Notes under the pieces: generated by a model
What the model was told of the DNA's origin: nothing
Seen by the model: only the letters and a program-made list of their open reading frames with translations
Database searches by the model: none
Shown here: positions 1 through 13,528 of the stretch, piece after piece
Layout of the letters: every line of letters begins with the position of its first letter
Numbering within the stretch: the first letter of the stretch is position 1
NCBI RefSeq assembly: GCF_030867145.1
Contig: NC_134414.1
Coordinates: 132,258,465 to 132,322,464, forward strand
Direction of reading: 5' to 3'
DNA length: 64,000 nucleotides
Source: Opisthocomus hoazin
Lineage: Eukaryota > Chordata > Aves > Opisthocomiformes > Opisthocomidae
Made by a program: the position numbers and the translations under genes

Positions 1-389
1 CTAGTATATAAATAAATAAATAGGTGTGACTATGCGGTGTTCAGTAGTTTGATCAGGCTTCCCCTTAAGCTAGATGATGAGCACAAATGAGCAGGAAAGG
101 TTTTGCTTGGGCAAATAACCCTTGGTCTTCTGAACTTCCTGGGCAGCATCCTTACAACAGTAGCTTCTGCCCTCTAAGAAGGATTAGATTTAAATAAGCA
201 GCTGATTTCTACAGCCACCGAGCATCACATCAGATTGTACCAGCTTTCAGTCACTGTGAAACTGGACCAGATTTAGATTGGTCATGTGGATCTGATGTGT
301 TATGAGTCACATTACAACCCCTGTGAATCACTCTTTGCCCCAGATAGGTTTACTCGGTTCTCTCCTCACCTTTGTAAGTGTTGAGCTTA

Positions 390-715
390 TAGAATCATAG
401 AGTGGTTTGGGTTGGAAGGGATCTTAAAGACCATGTAGTTCCAAACCCCCTGCCATGGGCAGGCACACCTGCCACTACACCAGGTTGCTCAAAGCCCCAT
501 CCAACCTGACCTTGAACACTTCCAGGGAGGGGGCACCCACAGCTTCTATGGGCAACCTCTGCCAGTGCCTCACCACCCTCACAGTAAAGAATTTCTTTCT
601 TACATCTTATCTAAATTTACCCTTTTTTAGTTTAGAGCCATTGCCCCTTGTCCTATCACTACATGCCCTTGTAAAAAGTCACTCTCCAGCTTTCTTGTAG
701 GCCCTCATAAAAGTG
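390..715 (-). mobile_element. CR1 non-LTR retrotransposon, 5'-truncated 3' end
   Basis: The plus strand begins AGAATCATAGAGTGG, GTTGGAAGGGATCTTAAAGA, which is the reverse complement of a CR1 3' terminus, and continues through the conserved CR1 tail (CCATCCAACCTGACCTTGAA, GCCCCTTGTCCTATCACTAC). The open frame at 455-700 is antisense CR1, not a gene. About 325 bp remain of a 4.5-kb element. Confidence 0.9.
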
Positions 716-2756
716 CTTTCCCTCAGTTTAATTTTTTATATACTAATAGTAGCTGTAACTAATTTCTGTGCAATTTATTTTTCATGCAATCTTTGTTTTG
801 TTTCTTCATCTCTACTATAGCTGCCTTTTTTGTCATTGCAAAATGGTCAAGCAGGTTGACACTTTTACAGTAAACTTAGAAGATACAAGGTAGAAAATGA
901 GTACACAGGTACCACCAGAATTTTGACCCAAGGATTTTTTGCTAACAGCAGTTTCTAGTTTTATGAGCTCAGTTCCTAACCTCAAAATCTTTCTGACCTA
1001 GCATTCTCTACAAAGATTTATTATGAATAGGGAACGAACTGGGTGACCATTCCCTTGAGCAGCCACACACACCTACACTTTTTTATCATTTATTTCTTTT
1101 TCTTTTTTTTAACCTATGATAATAAGAGAAAAACCCAAGTGAGAATTATGGCTTGACAGAAATTTAGATTAGTTTATGCTGAAAGGGTTTGATGTTGTTA
1201 TAATGTAAAAACAGTTCTTTGCTCCTACATCAGGAAGAGCCATATATATCATCATCTTTTACCCAATTGCTTCCCTAATTTTTTCCCTTGATGAAAGGAT
1301 GTGACTGATTGTCATAAGCTAGTAAAATTCATTTCCAGTGTGCTGAGAGAATGTAATAGGATGCATGGACAAGTGACAAGGTTTGGTGGCTGACTAAGCC
1401 ATTAGCTATTTTTAATGGCCTGCTTGACATGTAATGGTACCTGAGGTAAGAGTAATTGCTTTTCCCCACAGCAGAAGGCTAGAGACAGCTTCCCCTGGCA
1501 AGACCCCATAGAACGAGGTATTTTGAAAGTCTGTGTGATTTTGAGAGGCCCTGTGACTGGAACACAACTTTTCAAGACAGTGTTTTTTCCAGTGTGAACA
1601 GACTGAAGCCCACCCTCCTCAGCAAGTGTTATGAGAAGGTGTTTTCACAAATTGGATTGCAGGTTTGGCTTCCAAAATGTGGGGTTGTCAAAATATGGGA
1701 GTGAAACACGTAAAAATAAAATATCAGGAAGCCACATATTCTCTATCTTCATTATCAACACCTGTATCTAGATAGCTTTATTGGCTAGCCAAGAAAGGAA
1801 GAAAAGAGGATCTCAGTGATATTCATTGCCAGGTGACTGAACTACTGCCGGCTGGGAGATCCCTGCTGATGAAAAATATGTACAAATCTGTTGGCTACTT
1901 TTTGCAACAGAAGTCTAAATCCTGCAAGGTTGAGAAAAGAAGGTAACATATCAAAAGTAGCTAATAATTTCTGTATTCCAAGGATCTTGCTTTTTCTGTT
2001 CTCTTTTCTTTTTATTTTGATGGAAAGTATTTCTGGTGGCAGCATGAGGAGTGTATGCGTTTACATGCCAGCACGTATTCTTGAAAAGGCTGCCTGAACG
2101 TTGGTCCTGGTAACACTCCCCTGTCTTTAAAACCTAGATCTGCAGTTCATCTGTTTCAGGTATTGCTTCATTGAAGAAAGTTATCTGAAATTGATACCTT
2201 GTAAGGTGTCAACATTGTTTAGTAAAGCTACTTTGATCTGAAATAAGTAGGTAAACTGCTCTGTAGGTGATTAGATTAAGAAGACAGCACATGATAAAAA
2301 GAAAATGATTCTTTCTGTTGCTGGCTGCATGATCTGCTGTGGCTGTTGGTAACTAAACCAGATAGCTGTAATGTCATTATCAACCAATCTGTTGATCTGC
2401 GAGGTCAGGTTCAGTTGTGAGCGAGAATTTCTCATTCAGTGCTAATGAAACCAAGGAAATGTTAACAGTTTTCACTTATATGGTGAGTTTCTTTTAAATT
2501 AATGTCATCTTGCTTATTTATTTTATTCAGGCTTGTGAAAATTAGGGAGCACTGATTTATTCCTGAAAGACTTATGGGCTGGACATGTGTAATGAGGTGA
2601 AGCAGATGAGTTCATATGAGTTTACGGAGTTTGCATATTATCTTGTACACACTTTAAAGTGTTATTCTTGCAGCCTTTCTACAAACAAGTATCACCAATG
2701 CTAAATGTTACATTTCAGAAATAAATCATCCTTGCAATTGAATCCTTGTTTGTATT

Positions 2757-3358
2757 GGGAATAGTGTGACCGGCAGGAGTAGGGAAGTGATGGTGCTTGT
2801 GTACTCAGCACTGGTGAGGCGGCACCTCGAATACTGTGTTCAGTTTTGGACTCCTCACTGCAAGGAGGACATTGAGTTGCTGGAGCATGTTCAGAGAAGG
2901 GCAACGAGGCTGGTGAAGGGTCTAGAGAACAAGTTTTATGACGAGTGGCTAAAGGAGCTGGGGCTGTTTAGTCTGGAGAAGAGGAGGCTGAGAGGAGACC
3001 TTATTGCTCTCTACAACTACCTGAAAGGAGGTTGTAGTGAGGTGGGTGTTGGTCTCTTCTCCCAAGTCACTACCAACAGGATGAGAGGAAATGGCCTCAA
3101 ATTGTATAAGGAAAAGGTTTAGATTGGATATTAGGATAAATTTCTTCACTGAAAGAGTGGTCAGACATGGGAACAGGCTGCCCAGGGATGTGGTTGAGTC
3201 ACCATCCCTGGAGCTGTTCAAAAAATGTGTAGATATGGCACTTCAGGAAATGGTTTAGAAGTCATGGTGGTTTAGCAGGCATGGTCATGTTGGGTGGATG
3301 GTTGGACCTGATGATCTTAGAGGTCTTTTCCAACCTTAATGATTCTATGATTCTACGA
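2757..3358 (+). mobile_element. CR1 3' fragment with RT C-terminal coding remnant and 8-bp tail
   Basis: The fragment covers the end of CR1 ORF2 and its 3' UTR. A 118-codon open stretch at 2766-3122 encodes the typical reverse-transcriptase C-terminal region ([60 protein letters not shown]). The frame breaks near 3120, after which CR1 sequence continues in another frame. The element ends in TGATTCTATGATTCTACGAA, the diagnostic short terminal repeats. It is 5'-truncated and dead. Confidence 0.95.
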
Positions 3359-4944
3359 ATGTGATAACACCAGATGTGCTAAGCAAAACTAGATGCTAGT
3401 TGTTCCTAAATGGACTGTGGCCACACATTGCAAACCCAAGAGGAATTAGTCATGGATTAGAAGAGCCAAAAGTAAATACATGAAAGACAAGAATATAGGA
3501 AGTTAGTCCTTGTGTTGAAGAGCTTGTAGCATGTGCTTGTGAGCAAATACAAAAAGGTAGAGACTCTGGTGCAGTTTAGACAGGGTGGTCTCTTAGGTTC
3601 TGCAGAATGAGAGCTGTTCTTTCGCAGAGCTTTGCATTGGATGCTAGATGGGCTTGTAACTTTGTAGCCAACTTTCAAATCACCGATGTGCTGCCTTTCT
3701 CTAAATCCCAGACTTCCTGTAAACTAGAATAGAGTTAGCAGCAGTTTGACTTGTTTGATATATCATTTGTCTTTGAAAGTGCAAGAGAGACCATCCATTG
3801 AAACAGCTGCAAGATATCATGTCACATAGCTTCTTTTAAGAGATCCCCCCCAGACAATCCAACATCTGCCCTCCCCTTTTTGCCACTCCTTTTCTGGGAA
3901 ATAATGTACTAGATCAGTTAGATCCAATATCTCATGAGAAACTAGAGCACAGTGCAAATTAATGAGTAATGAGACTTCTTTTTGTATAAACTCACCTTTA
4001 GTAGAAAGGGGGAATAAATTGTAATTGCAGGCCAGAGCTTTGTAACTGATTGGGAGACATCAGGCTTTTTTTGAAAGATTTTTTTTTTATCCCAATAAGG
4101 GTTTGTAACAGGTGACACTAGCTTTCCTTTTGCTTAACATGTGTCATAATTTCTTGATGTTTGTTGAAAATAACAAAAAAAGGAAGAAAAAATTCCTTCT
4201 TTGGTGGCCAGACAGTTGTTTCATTTCATGAAAGATTGGAGCCCTTTTTTGTAAGAAGAAAGGCTCTGCTGTGTTTGAGGACATGAGATGGTTCTTCCAC
4301 GCTGGTTAGCCAGGGAGGGTGTTTGAATGCTGGAGAGGAAGGTATGAACCTCACATCATGGGTGATCTTGTTCTGTAGCACTGCTGTGGAAAAAAGAAGA
4401 AGTTTTTCAGGCCTCAGCCTATCGGCCTATGGCATGGAGAACTAGCAGCAGCCCTGTCCTCTCGCTGCTGTGTGTGCCGGTACAAATGGGTGAGTTCTTC
4501 TGTGGAAGAACTGCCAGTCCATGGTGCACAAGATAACAAGGCATCCGTTTGGGGAATACATAATCTCTAAACAAATGCTCTTCCTGGTTGTGTGAATACA
4601 GCACCGGTACAGCTCTATAGTCTGTTCATAGCTACTATTATACATCTCCTTTTTTTGTGGGAAGTGATGGACAAATGTGTTTGAAAGGTCTATAGCTGGG
4701 AGGCAAGTGCCTCTTGGGAGATCAGCTGATGGTCTACTGGCATTACCATCAGGCTTGCCTGGGTGCTTTGCTTTTTCTGAAAACTAGACGGCATGTTTTC
4801 ATACTGCCTCAGGGGGCCACACATGAGAACCACCTTCGTGGTATGCCAGGAGAAAAAGGGATGGTGTTCACTGTGTGTTGCCTGCACAGTCTTTTTGTAA
4901 TAAAATATGCAGTATGCAGATAGAGGAAACATGCCTTAGGGGAG

Positions 4945-5140
4945 AGCGAGCAGGATTCCTCTTGCAGTCATGCCACCAAGTCAATATGATCCTGGATAAA
5001 TCCTTTTCCCTCACTTAGACTTGTTTTCAGGAGCTGTAGGATCAGCCATAAAATAATATTTGCTTCTGTTATCACGAGCTGTTAATGACTGGGAAATGCT
5101 TTGAGGTCTGTAGGCGAATGGCACCAGATTTATTTAATAC
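4945..5140 (-). repeat. Ancient MIR/CORE-SINE-like relic
   Basis: Antisense MIR-type blocks appear in order: a stretch resembling the AAGTC...CCTTTTCCCTCACTTAGAC region, ATAAAATAATATTTGCTTCT, and ACTGGGAAATGCTTTGAGGT CT with GGCGAATGGCACCAG, which resembles the SINE segment ending in GCTTTGAGATC...GGCGC. Assignment is by eye and the family name is tentative. Confidence 0.5.
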
Positions 5141-5312
5141 AGTGTGCTGCACAAAATGCTGGGCATGTTTGAAAGGGATAGATGAAAAAGGACTGATTAA
5201 AGAGTGCTTTGAAGTCTGGGTTAAAGTTTTCACAGACTTCTGCGGGCTCCAGATCAGATAATCAGTGTGTAATCAGTGTGGAGGGAGGAGCGGGGAGAAA
5301 AAACTTATGCAG

Positions 5313-5356
5313 GGTCATCATCTACTTGTTTTTAGGTCATCATCTACCCGTTTTAA
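5313..5356. repeat. 22-bp tandem duplication
   Basis: GGTCATCATCTACTTGTTTT TA is followed directly by GGTCATCATCTACCCGTTTT AA. Just upstream, AATCAGTGTG is also doubled (about 5260-5280). Confidence 0.9.
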
Positions 5357-8300
5357 ACAGGAGAGTTTGTGGTTGATTGCCCTTTATGCTGGTCCTCAAT
5401 AAAAAGGAAGGTGAAGGAAATGTAGTTGAGATCCCACTGATGTGCAGCCAGTTTTGGAATGGATCATGGAAACTTCCTGCATCAATGCTGTCTGAAATTC
5501 ACTGTCTGAATTTCTCTGTCTGCAAATGATGACCCACTGATGGACACACAAATGTGGAAAGAACACTCTATGCTGCAGCCCCTCTTGGAAAATCCGCTCA
5601 AATAGACCCTCCAGTTACTCAGAGTCACGTTGCCTGGATTATTTCAAGGGTCAGTGCCTGGGTGAGGAATGTGACATCTTGGGCCATTTATGTAACCACC
5701 TAATCATGTAACAGGTGAGCAGGGAGCCCGTGTACAGTGTAAACAAATCCCTTTGCCATTTTTCCCTACATTGTCAGGCTAATTCTGAAGAAGAAAACAT
5801 GCGAAGCTGAAGCCAGGGAATTAAGAGTTGGAGCTTGCTGGGAGCTGCAAGAGGAAGTGCTTCAGTGAGGGCACTTTCTGGCATGTTTCAGGTGAAGACT
5901 GAAATATTTCCCCTGCCTCCTCTGTCGCATTCGTTGGTTGACTTCTGCACCACCTCGGCTGGGTGCCAGAGATACTTGTGCTCCAAGGAGAGGCGAGGCG
6001 AGGAGAGAGGGTGGTTGACTGCACTGCATGTGGCTTGGCGCCAGGAGCTGTTGTCTGCATGCAAATTGTTATTTGGTCCCTAACCAAGTTACATTGTCTT
6101 GGTTTCTTATCTGTGAGCGATGCGTTATAGAAGAGGTTTTGTTCATCTGGTGCTCTCTGAAGGAGGAGCTGAGTGTCCTCACTGTCTCCACCACAGACTT
6201 CTCCTTAACGGGGAGCTAGTTAAGCACTGGCTGCTGACAGGGTAAAGGTGCCCTCAGCTGCACTTAGTCCCTGATCTGTGTGCACAGTAGCTGATAATCA
6301 ACAGCTTTTCTCCTCCAATGAATTTGTGCAAAAGAAGAGGTCCTGCATCTTCTTCCCATCATGAAAAAAGAACATTTATCATGGGCACCACTTAATTATT
6401 CAAGACCATCAATTTACTCAGCTGGTACACACCATCAATTCTGGCATGTGTTTTACATTTTTTGCACCTTCCTCTCCATTTCAGTGCAGCACACTGTTAT
6501 AGCTAGAAAACACAGCCTGATTTTTAAAAAAGAAAGGTATTTCTGCAGATTTACCAGGGCTTTACTGTAGTTATCGTCAATAAGAATATTCAATAACTAG
6601 TTGCACTTTCTTGAGGGAAATATGTGTGTGTATGGAGAGGCATTGCTGGATGCCAGCTGAATATTTTTTAGCCAAGTTTCATGTGTTTCTAGATTTTTTT
6701 TTTTTTGTGTATGCTTTCTCTGGCAAGCAAACAGTTAAAGGCAGCATTGTACATATTTTATGGTCATAGTAAATATTTTATGAGCATTACTAGTTAGATT
6801 AAAGGGAAAGAATAGAGAATTAATAGCTTAGGTTAAGCTGATCTCAGAAGGCATGTAACTCTTATAGCTAACATATTTGACACATTTCCTAGTTGATGAC
6901 CAAATTGTCTTGTATCTGCACAGCACTTTGCCACTCTGCTGGGCTGTTTCCCTCTGTGCAAGTAGTGTTTATCATTAATATGTCCATTAAATCAGCATCC
7001 TTTAACGGATTTTCATGTTGCTTGAGTTTTTCCTGTGCAATGAGTATCTCATGTCTTGTCTATCTGGGTGTTATTTTGTATTAGGGGAAGATAAAGAAGA
7101 ACAAAAGAAGCAGCAGTGCTCTGATGCTGAGTCACAGTCAGCAGGAGGTCTTGCTGTTTGTGTGTGTCTGTGGGTACGTCCTCACCCTTCCTCTCTAAGT
7201 CAAGCAAGAACTCATCTTACACTCCATACATGTATACATCAGAATCATAGCAACTCCCGCAAATTAACACAGCTTCATATTCTGTCCCCATGCAGGCACC
7301 GATCTAAACTCTGCTAAGTTCCTGGGGAGTTGGTTTGTCAGCTGAGATAGTCTTTATTATGTAGGAGAGAGTCAGGAGGAGATTACCAGGAGCAAGTAGA
7401 TGTGTAGGAGGAGTTTCTCCCAGCTAGTCACAAGCAGGCAGTACTCCTGGAGGCCACACAGGGCCAAGGCAGAGGGAGAGAGACAGAAGCCTTTGGACCT
7501 CTTTAGGAGCTCCAGAAGTGGATCTTCTTTATGTAACACTTACTGAAAATGACCATGGAAGTACAGAAATATCAGGAGGAGAGATACTCCACTGAGGATC
7601 AGTGACAAACATAGAGAACTGAAAGTTTTCTCTTGTCTGGTCCCGTTTGACATATGCGAAGTACAGGACTTCAGCTTTCAAGCGCTCAAAACATCCAAGC
7701 TGTTTGCAGAAACTGTCCACATGTTTTACTGCTAAGCAACTGAAATTTTTTTTTTTGCTTCCTGTAGTCTGTGCTAACCTATCTTTGCTGGAAACGCAGT
7801 GGTGAGAGAGTGGAAACAATTTAACAGGATTTGTAAAAGAGGGAATGATGCTGTACTAAACCTGACTCACAGTAAACCCGCTAAGCCCTATGGAAAGCCT
7901 TAGTTATGGCTTTGGGACCTTAGCTTTGATGTTGAGAAATATGCCCATAATAGCCCAAAAATGAGGCAATTTCTGCCTTACTGAGGATTTTCCTTTGAGA
8001 ATTCCTGTGGAAGGTCTGCCAGTGTCTGATGTGCTTAGCCTACTGTATGCAGGCTGCCTGGATTACCACTCTCTGTGCTGTGCTTTTCATTCGCTCACTT
8101 TTGGACAGAGTCCAGTGTCCCTGACGTCCCTCCATTGATTTCACCTTGCACCGGATTAAGCCCAGCAGTCACCTGAGCATATTGATTTCATGGTTGATTG
8201 TGGGTTATATTTTGGAGGTTATAAGGGTATTGACTGTTATAAATATCTTTATAGTCTGGCCTTTACCACGTTATTGTCATTATCAACTCATTCCTTTTAA

Positions 8301-10829
8301 CCACTCTGTGCTTTAAAAGTGGAAAAACCTTCCATTACATAAACATAGTAGCCTCCTCCATAGAAGAATATGATTTAGTGTCAAGTCATTAGCTGTGGAA
8401 CACTTTGACTTGGTTTGTGAGCATTTACCCTAATCCACTAGCCAATGCCAGTTCCAGCAGGTGGGTCTTCGTTTACACTGCTCCACTCTCAAAGTTTCTT
8501 TAAGCTCTGTGAAAAGCTGTGCTACATGGAACAGTGACTATGCCCATACGTCGCTAGCTATCTATGGAGGCAAGTTTCGAGAACACGGAGCTAAAAATAG
8601 TTCACATTTTCTTGGCTACTGTATCAAGCAGCTTTATGTCAACATCTTCAAGTTACATCTAGCCTTGACCTTCGGTGTCTGGCTTGGGACTTTCCAGAGT
8701 GAGATTCTTTAAATGAACGGTACCAAGAGCTTAGAGCCCAGAGTCTGGTCTCTTTTGTATGGGCCACCGAAGGAGATGCACATACAATTGCAGTATGTTT
8801 TTAAAGAGCCATTTCTGCAAAGAAGCGTAAGTGCCCAGTTCGGTGCCTCGGCACTTCCTTTCAAACCCCACCCAGCAGCTGTTTCAGTGAGACATACCTG
8901 ACTTCTGTATGTGTATGAATCTTCCAGGAAAATCCTGACTAATTTATGCTGCTGGGCACAAACTCAGCTGCTCAGTTTCAGTTGGCTCCAACCTTAAAAC
9001 TTATTGGTTCTCAGGCATCTTTCATCTTCAGGACCCAATTTTGTAGGTATTCCCAGGGCTAGTGGTCTGGTTCAGGCTGTGCAGAAGACAGCACTGGTTA
9101 AGCTTACCTAGGGTGTAGGTGAACCAGCTTAAGGTCCCTCCACTGTCTGATTCAGAGTAAGAATTTACCTTCAGATTTTCCACTTGCTGGAAACTATTAG
9201 GCTGCCTTGTCTTCTGGCCTGCATTGCTTGTTTTGCTGAAGCCCCTCTCCTCTGCATGGAAAACTTCATATTTGTTAAAGCAAATTGCTTTCTATGGTTG
9301 AAAATGTGAGATGATCAAGTTACTCTGTCTTCTTTGGGGGCTCAGTGAATGGTAACATTGTGGGCTTGCACAAGAAGTTATTTTCTTCTGAGATGAGTAG
9401 AAGCAAATAGGCAAAACAGTCCTGTGAGGGGTGGTTAATCTCACCAAGTATCATAACCATGGCAGTCTCCCTGTGTTGAATGGGGCAAAATCATCTACAC
9501 ACACACATACACACATGTGAAGTTCGCTACTTCCTCGTAGCCTTCCCTACCTGGGAGACCTTTCTTCCTTTACAGGAAGAGCCACAGAGTTTGAGGAGCT
9601 GTACATGAGTGTGTAAGAAACAGTTTTTCATCCACCAGATCAGCACTAGTAAGAAACTGTAATTAAGCAACTGCATACCACAGCACCTTTCCCTGGTGGA
9701 GGGACTTCGTTCTCCTCTGCTGAGTAAAAGCAGTATGTTGTTGACTATTTAAAGTATGCATATGTCAACTTCAGCCACTCTTACTCCCTGGAAAGAGAGG
9801 TGTGAGGTAAGACAGAATAGAAGAACAAAGTAAGATAACAACTATTTATTGTGGGTTTTTTGAGTTAGAGAGATCTATTTTTACACCCTGTGAAGAGTGT
9901 AAAATGAAGTATGTGAAATTACTTGTGTTGGTAATAACACAGCAATGCAAGCAGATCACAGCTTGCACTCTTCCTAAACACAAAATATGTGTTCTGCATT
10001 CTAATACAGAACTGGTAGATCTGGTCAGGGGGAATATGCCTGGCAGGTCCCTAGATCTGTACCTGTAAAGCATTTTAATCCAAGTCTCGCTTTGATCCTT
10101 TATGAACCTTTTCGCTTCTTGCTGCAGTGGAGGTGTGTGGTGGTGGCTGGGGAAGTTGTCCTTTGTACCATGTGTTTTGCCTGCAGGACTTTTGCAGTCT
10201 GTATCCCATGCATGAGAAGTGCAGCCCTAGTAACTCAGGGGCAGCAGAGTAGCTCCAGAGCTCTGTTCTGAAAGACCCTAGCCCAGAAAATAGGTAACTG
10301 GCATTGATGAAAAAGATGGTACTTGCCTAGACCACTGGTCTCCTTATCTCTTCAGCAAGTGATTCCTGAAGAGGGTAGATAGCCAAGTCCAATTCACGAC
10401 TGGCTCGTTGACACAATCTGCATGTGGTAGCTGGCTTAGCAGCAAAAGGCTAAGTGGGTCGGGTGCTGGTTGCTGGCTGTGTGAGTTGTTGCACACTGCC
10501 ACTCCCAGAAGAAGTAGCCAAATTTGATGGGTTAGCAATGGCCACCTGAATGGGGAACTTAGTGCTGTTTGGTGCATTGTGATGACTGTGTGGACTGGGA
10601 AGCTGCCACTCCGCTGTGTTAGCTCTGGGGGGACCTGCGGGGCAGCAGAGCCCTGAGGAGCCAGGCGTGATGCTTTTGGCATTGGTACTCTAGGCAAGCA
10701 CCAAATGCCAGAGCGTGGAAGCAGCGCTATCACACTGTGATTCATCTGATCTGTCATACGAGGAGGTATCTCCCTGACTTCTCCTCAGCAAGGTATCTTA
10801 AAGCCTCACTGTGTCCTTGCATATATTTA

Positions 10830-10915
10830 TGCGTGATGCCAGTGATGATTACTATCCCTGATTTATAGAAAGGGAGATGAGATGCGGGGGCACACAGGGC
10901 ATGTTCCAGATGTCT
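10830..10915 (+). repeat. Possible MIR-like core fragment
   Basis: ACTATCCCTGATTTATAGAA then GGGAGATGAGATGCGGGGGC and ACACAGGGCATG resemble the MIR core (CCATTTTACAGAT-GGGGAAACTGAGGC-ACACAGGGC). It is short and decayed. Confidence 0.35.
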
Positions 10916-11169
10916 AAGCTACACATGAAACAAAGCATGGTCTTAGTGTTAACTGAGCTATCCTGGAATCAGGCAAGCCGTATTAGCTGAAGTGTGTGCT
11001 TGGATTAAGTAGCAGCCTGGGCTGCTACAATGAAAGTATTGCTTCAAAAATGCGTGTTAACATCTCTGTGTGGGGCTTTTAGGAGTGTTATCCTGCTCAA
11101 AGCTTGCAAAGTGATCTTTTGGCATGTTCTGCACTGTGGCATGGGAGCCAAGTGACCTGCTCTGCTCAC

Positions 11170-11370
11170 ATAGAATTGTAGAATCATAGAGTCATAGAAT
11201 CATTTAGGTTGGAGGAAACCTTCAAGAGTTCAACCATTAACCTGTCAATTCCACGACTAAACCATGTTCCTGAGCTCCGCATCTATATGTCTTTTAAATA
11301 CCTCCGGGGATGGTGCCGCCTCTCAAGTCACTGGCTAGCACTTTAACCACTGGGCACTCTTTCCATGGAG
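11170..11370 (-). mobile_element. CR1 3' end, short
   Basis: The plus strand reads TAGAATCATAGAGTCATAGA then ATCATTTAGGTTGGAGGAAA, the inverted CR1 terminus with several copies of the 8-bp repeat, followed by about 150 bp of diverged CR1 3' UTR ending near GGGCACTCTTTCC. Confidence 0.85.
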
Positions 11371-13069
11371 ACTATTCACAGTGGGACTGTTCATGGTAAC
11401 TTATAAGAGGGTTTTTCATGGGACTAATCACATCTCAGTCCTGCTGTGGATGCTTATTCCCTAGGACTCCTTTATTTTGCAGAGATTTCTTTCTTACATC
11501 CATTCCTTCCCCTCTTTCTTTCTGCTGAAAAAGTCTCTGGCATGACTCAGACATCTTTTTGCTTTGCATAGCTTTCAAGACACAAGTTGCATCTTGAACA
11601 GCTTGTTGGAGCATGGTCCTCTAAACACAATAATGGAATTGTTCCCTCAATTGAAGGACTTAGCAGAAATCAGTTAAATGCCTTTGTCCATGTGAAGCCT
11701 GGAATATGGCACAGGTGTTTCTGCACTGCACTTTTGACCTGAAAACCCCCTAAGAAACAGGCAGTTATAATTATTTTTTCTGGAATCATCTTCAGGTTTA
11801 TTATCCTGTGCCCACACAAGCACTTTTCAGTTTTTAAGATTTCAGACAATTGACTGCTTCACTAGCAAAGCCTCATGATGAATATTCCTTCTTAATTTGT
11901 TCTTAATTGAAGTTTTCACACTTCATCAGTGTAACATTTAAAGAAAACATTAGCTTTCTTCCTACTGTCAGGTTGACTGCACATGGTTGTAGGGTATATG
12001 TTTCCTCTGTGCATCTCCCTGTCAAAGCTTATGCTATTTTAGGCATGTGCCTGGCTCTGGCATTCAAATCTGGCGTGGAGTATGGGGAACCATGTCCAAT
12101 GTACCAAGCTGATGCTTATAATGAGGCAGATGTCACCTTCTTATCCTTTCTGATCCCTTATCAATCTCAATTTCTAACAGTTTTTTTCATTCTCCATGCA
12201 GAAATCAGGACAATACAGTATCTCATTACAGGTGAGGAGTGAAGAACACTGGGGGTTTGTCTGTGTTGTACACTGCATGGAGTATCACCTAGCAACACCC
12301 AAGCAAATGCTAAGCAAGGTAGCTGGAATAGAGAAATATATCTAATCATGACAGAATGGGCCATGATGGGCTAATTTACCTTCTTCCTCTAGAATTGTGT
12401 CAAACAGCATTAGGCTTTGTATTAGGAAGATCTAGGTCTCAGCAGAAAGGAAGACTCAATAGCAGAAAACAGTCTGTTTTCTGATCACAGCACTAGCCGT
12501 GTTTTATAGTTTTTAATTAACTCAACAGGAGAAGCGTGATAAAATTCTTAATGCCAAGCTCTGGCCAATTGGAATTAGACTGTTCTAGCAAGTTCATTTC
12601 AAGATGCTCCAGTGTGTCAGCAGCACATTGCAGTCTACTCTCTGTAATGATGAAGACCCTTGGTGACAAAGGGAGACAAAGGAAAATTCAGAACCAATGT
12701 GGTAATTGAGACCTGTCTTCCGTGGCCCATCCTTTTCACTCATGGTGTTTGGCTCTGAAAGCATTTATGTCTTGTTTTCTTTAGTTCTGCTGATCCCACA
12801 CTACACCATTACCCTCTTTGCTTGTTTGGCATGGTCTTCCAAGCAGCAGACAGAAGGCTGAGTCAATGTTTTAATAAAGCAGGCAGGAGTTATGTATATA
12901 TATATACATATATTAGTCACTCACTCTTTCTTTCTTTTTGCTTGATCAAAAGAGTTAATTCATTGCTGCTGTAAACTTTCAGCACACAAAGATGTAACAA
13001 CAGCTCATTATCTTTGCAGGTATTCATACAGGACATTATGGAAATATGTTACGAGCTTTATTGAATATG

Positions 13070-13528
13070 TATAAAGAGAGATTTGCTGAGCTCTTCTCCA
13101 TGGTATCCAGTGATAGGACTTGTGAATGGTGCAAAGCTGCCCCAGGGAAGGTTCAGACTGGACATTAGGAAGCATTTCTTTACCAAGAGGGTGGTCAAAC
13201 ACTGGAGCAGTCTTCCTAGAAAGGTGGTTGAAGTCCCAAGCCTGTCAGTGTTTAACAGGCATTTGAACAATGCCCTTAATCACAGAATCACAGAATGGTA
13301 CACGTTGGAAGGGACCTCTGTGGGTCATCTAGTCCAACCCTCCTGCCGAAGTAGGGTCATCACACGGGCCCACTTCTCAAGCTTGTCCAGGTCCTTCTGG
13401 ATGGCATCCCTTCGCTCAGTGTGTCAACTGCACTACTCAGCTTGGTGTTGGTCAGCCCTGAAGTGGTCAGGCTGTTGGACTAGATGGTCATTGTAGGTCC
13501 CTTCCAACTGAAAATTTCCTTTCCTAGT
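13070..13528 (+). mobile_element. CR1 3' end interrupted by a second CR1
   Basis: Two plus-strand pieces belong to one CR1: 13070-13280 (GCTGAGCTCTTCTCCATGGT, CAGACTGGACATTAGGAAGC, GCATTTGAACAATGCCCTTA) and about 13449-13528 (TGGTCAGCCCTGAAGTGGTC, GTTGGACTAGATGGTCATTG, TAGGTCCCTTCCAACTGAAA). In uninterrupted members of this subfamily the two pieces are separated by only a few bases, so the DNA between them is an insertion. The 3' end runs straight into the pentanucleotide array at 13529. Confidence 0.88.
13281..13448 (-). mobile_element. Nested CR1 inserted in antisense orientation into the older CR1
   Basis: The plus strand reads CACAGAATCACAGAATGGTA then GGAAGGGACCTCTGTGGGTC, ATCTAGTCCAACCCTCCTGC and CTTCTGGATGGCATCCCTTC, that is an inverted CR1 3' terminus of a different subfamily from its host. 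It splits the plus-strand CR1. The exact right boundary is uncertain by about 10 bp because CTTGGTGT could belong to either element. Confidence 0.85.

Larger units (their letters stand above)
716..11169. other. Downstream flank of DPT, distal part: non-coding
   Basis: Apart from the CR1 at 2757-3358, the MIR-like relic at 4945-5140, the small duplication at 5313 and a weak MIR-like piece at 10830, I see no gene. Short frames here lack domains, homology I recognise or splice context. The 137-codon frame at 10344-10757 (-) is discussed under rejected items. Bases 1-389 likewise show nothing. Confidence 0.7.

Noticed and set aside
455..700. 81-codon open frame at the left edge
   Set aside because: It is antisense CR1 retrotransposon sequence.
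10344..10757. 137-codon minus-strand frame
   Set aside because: No domain, signal peptide or splice structure; composition is biased by a locally GC-richer segment.
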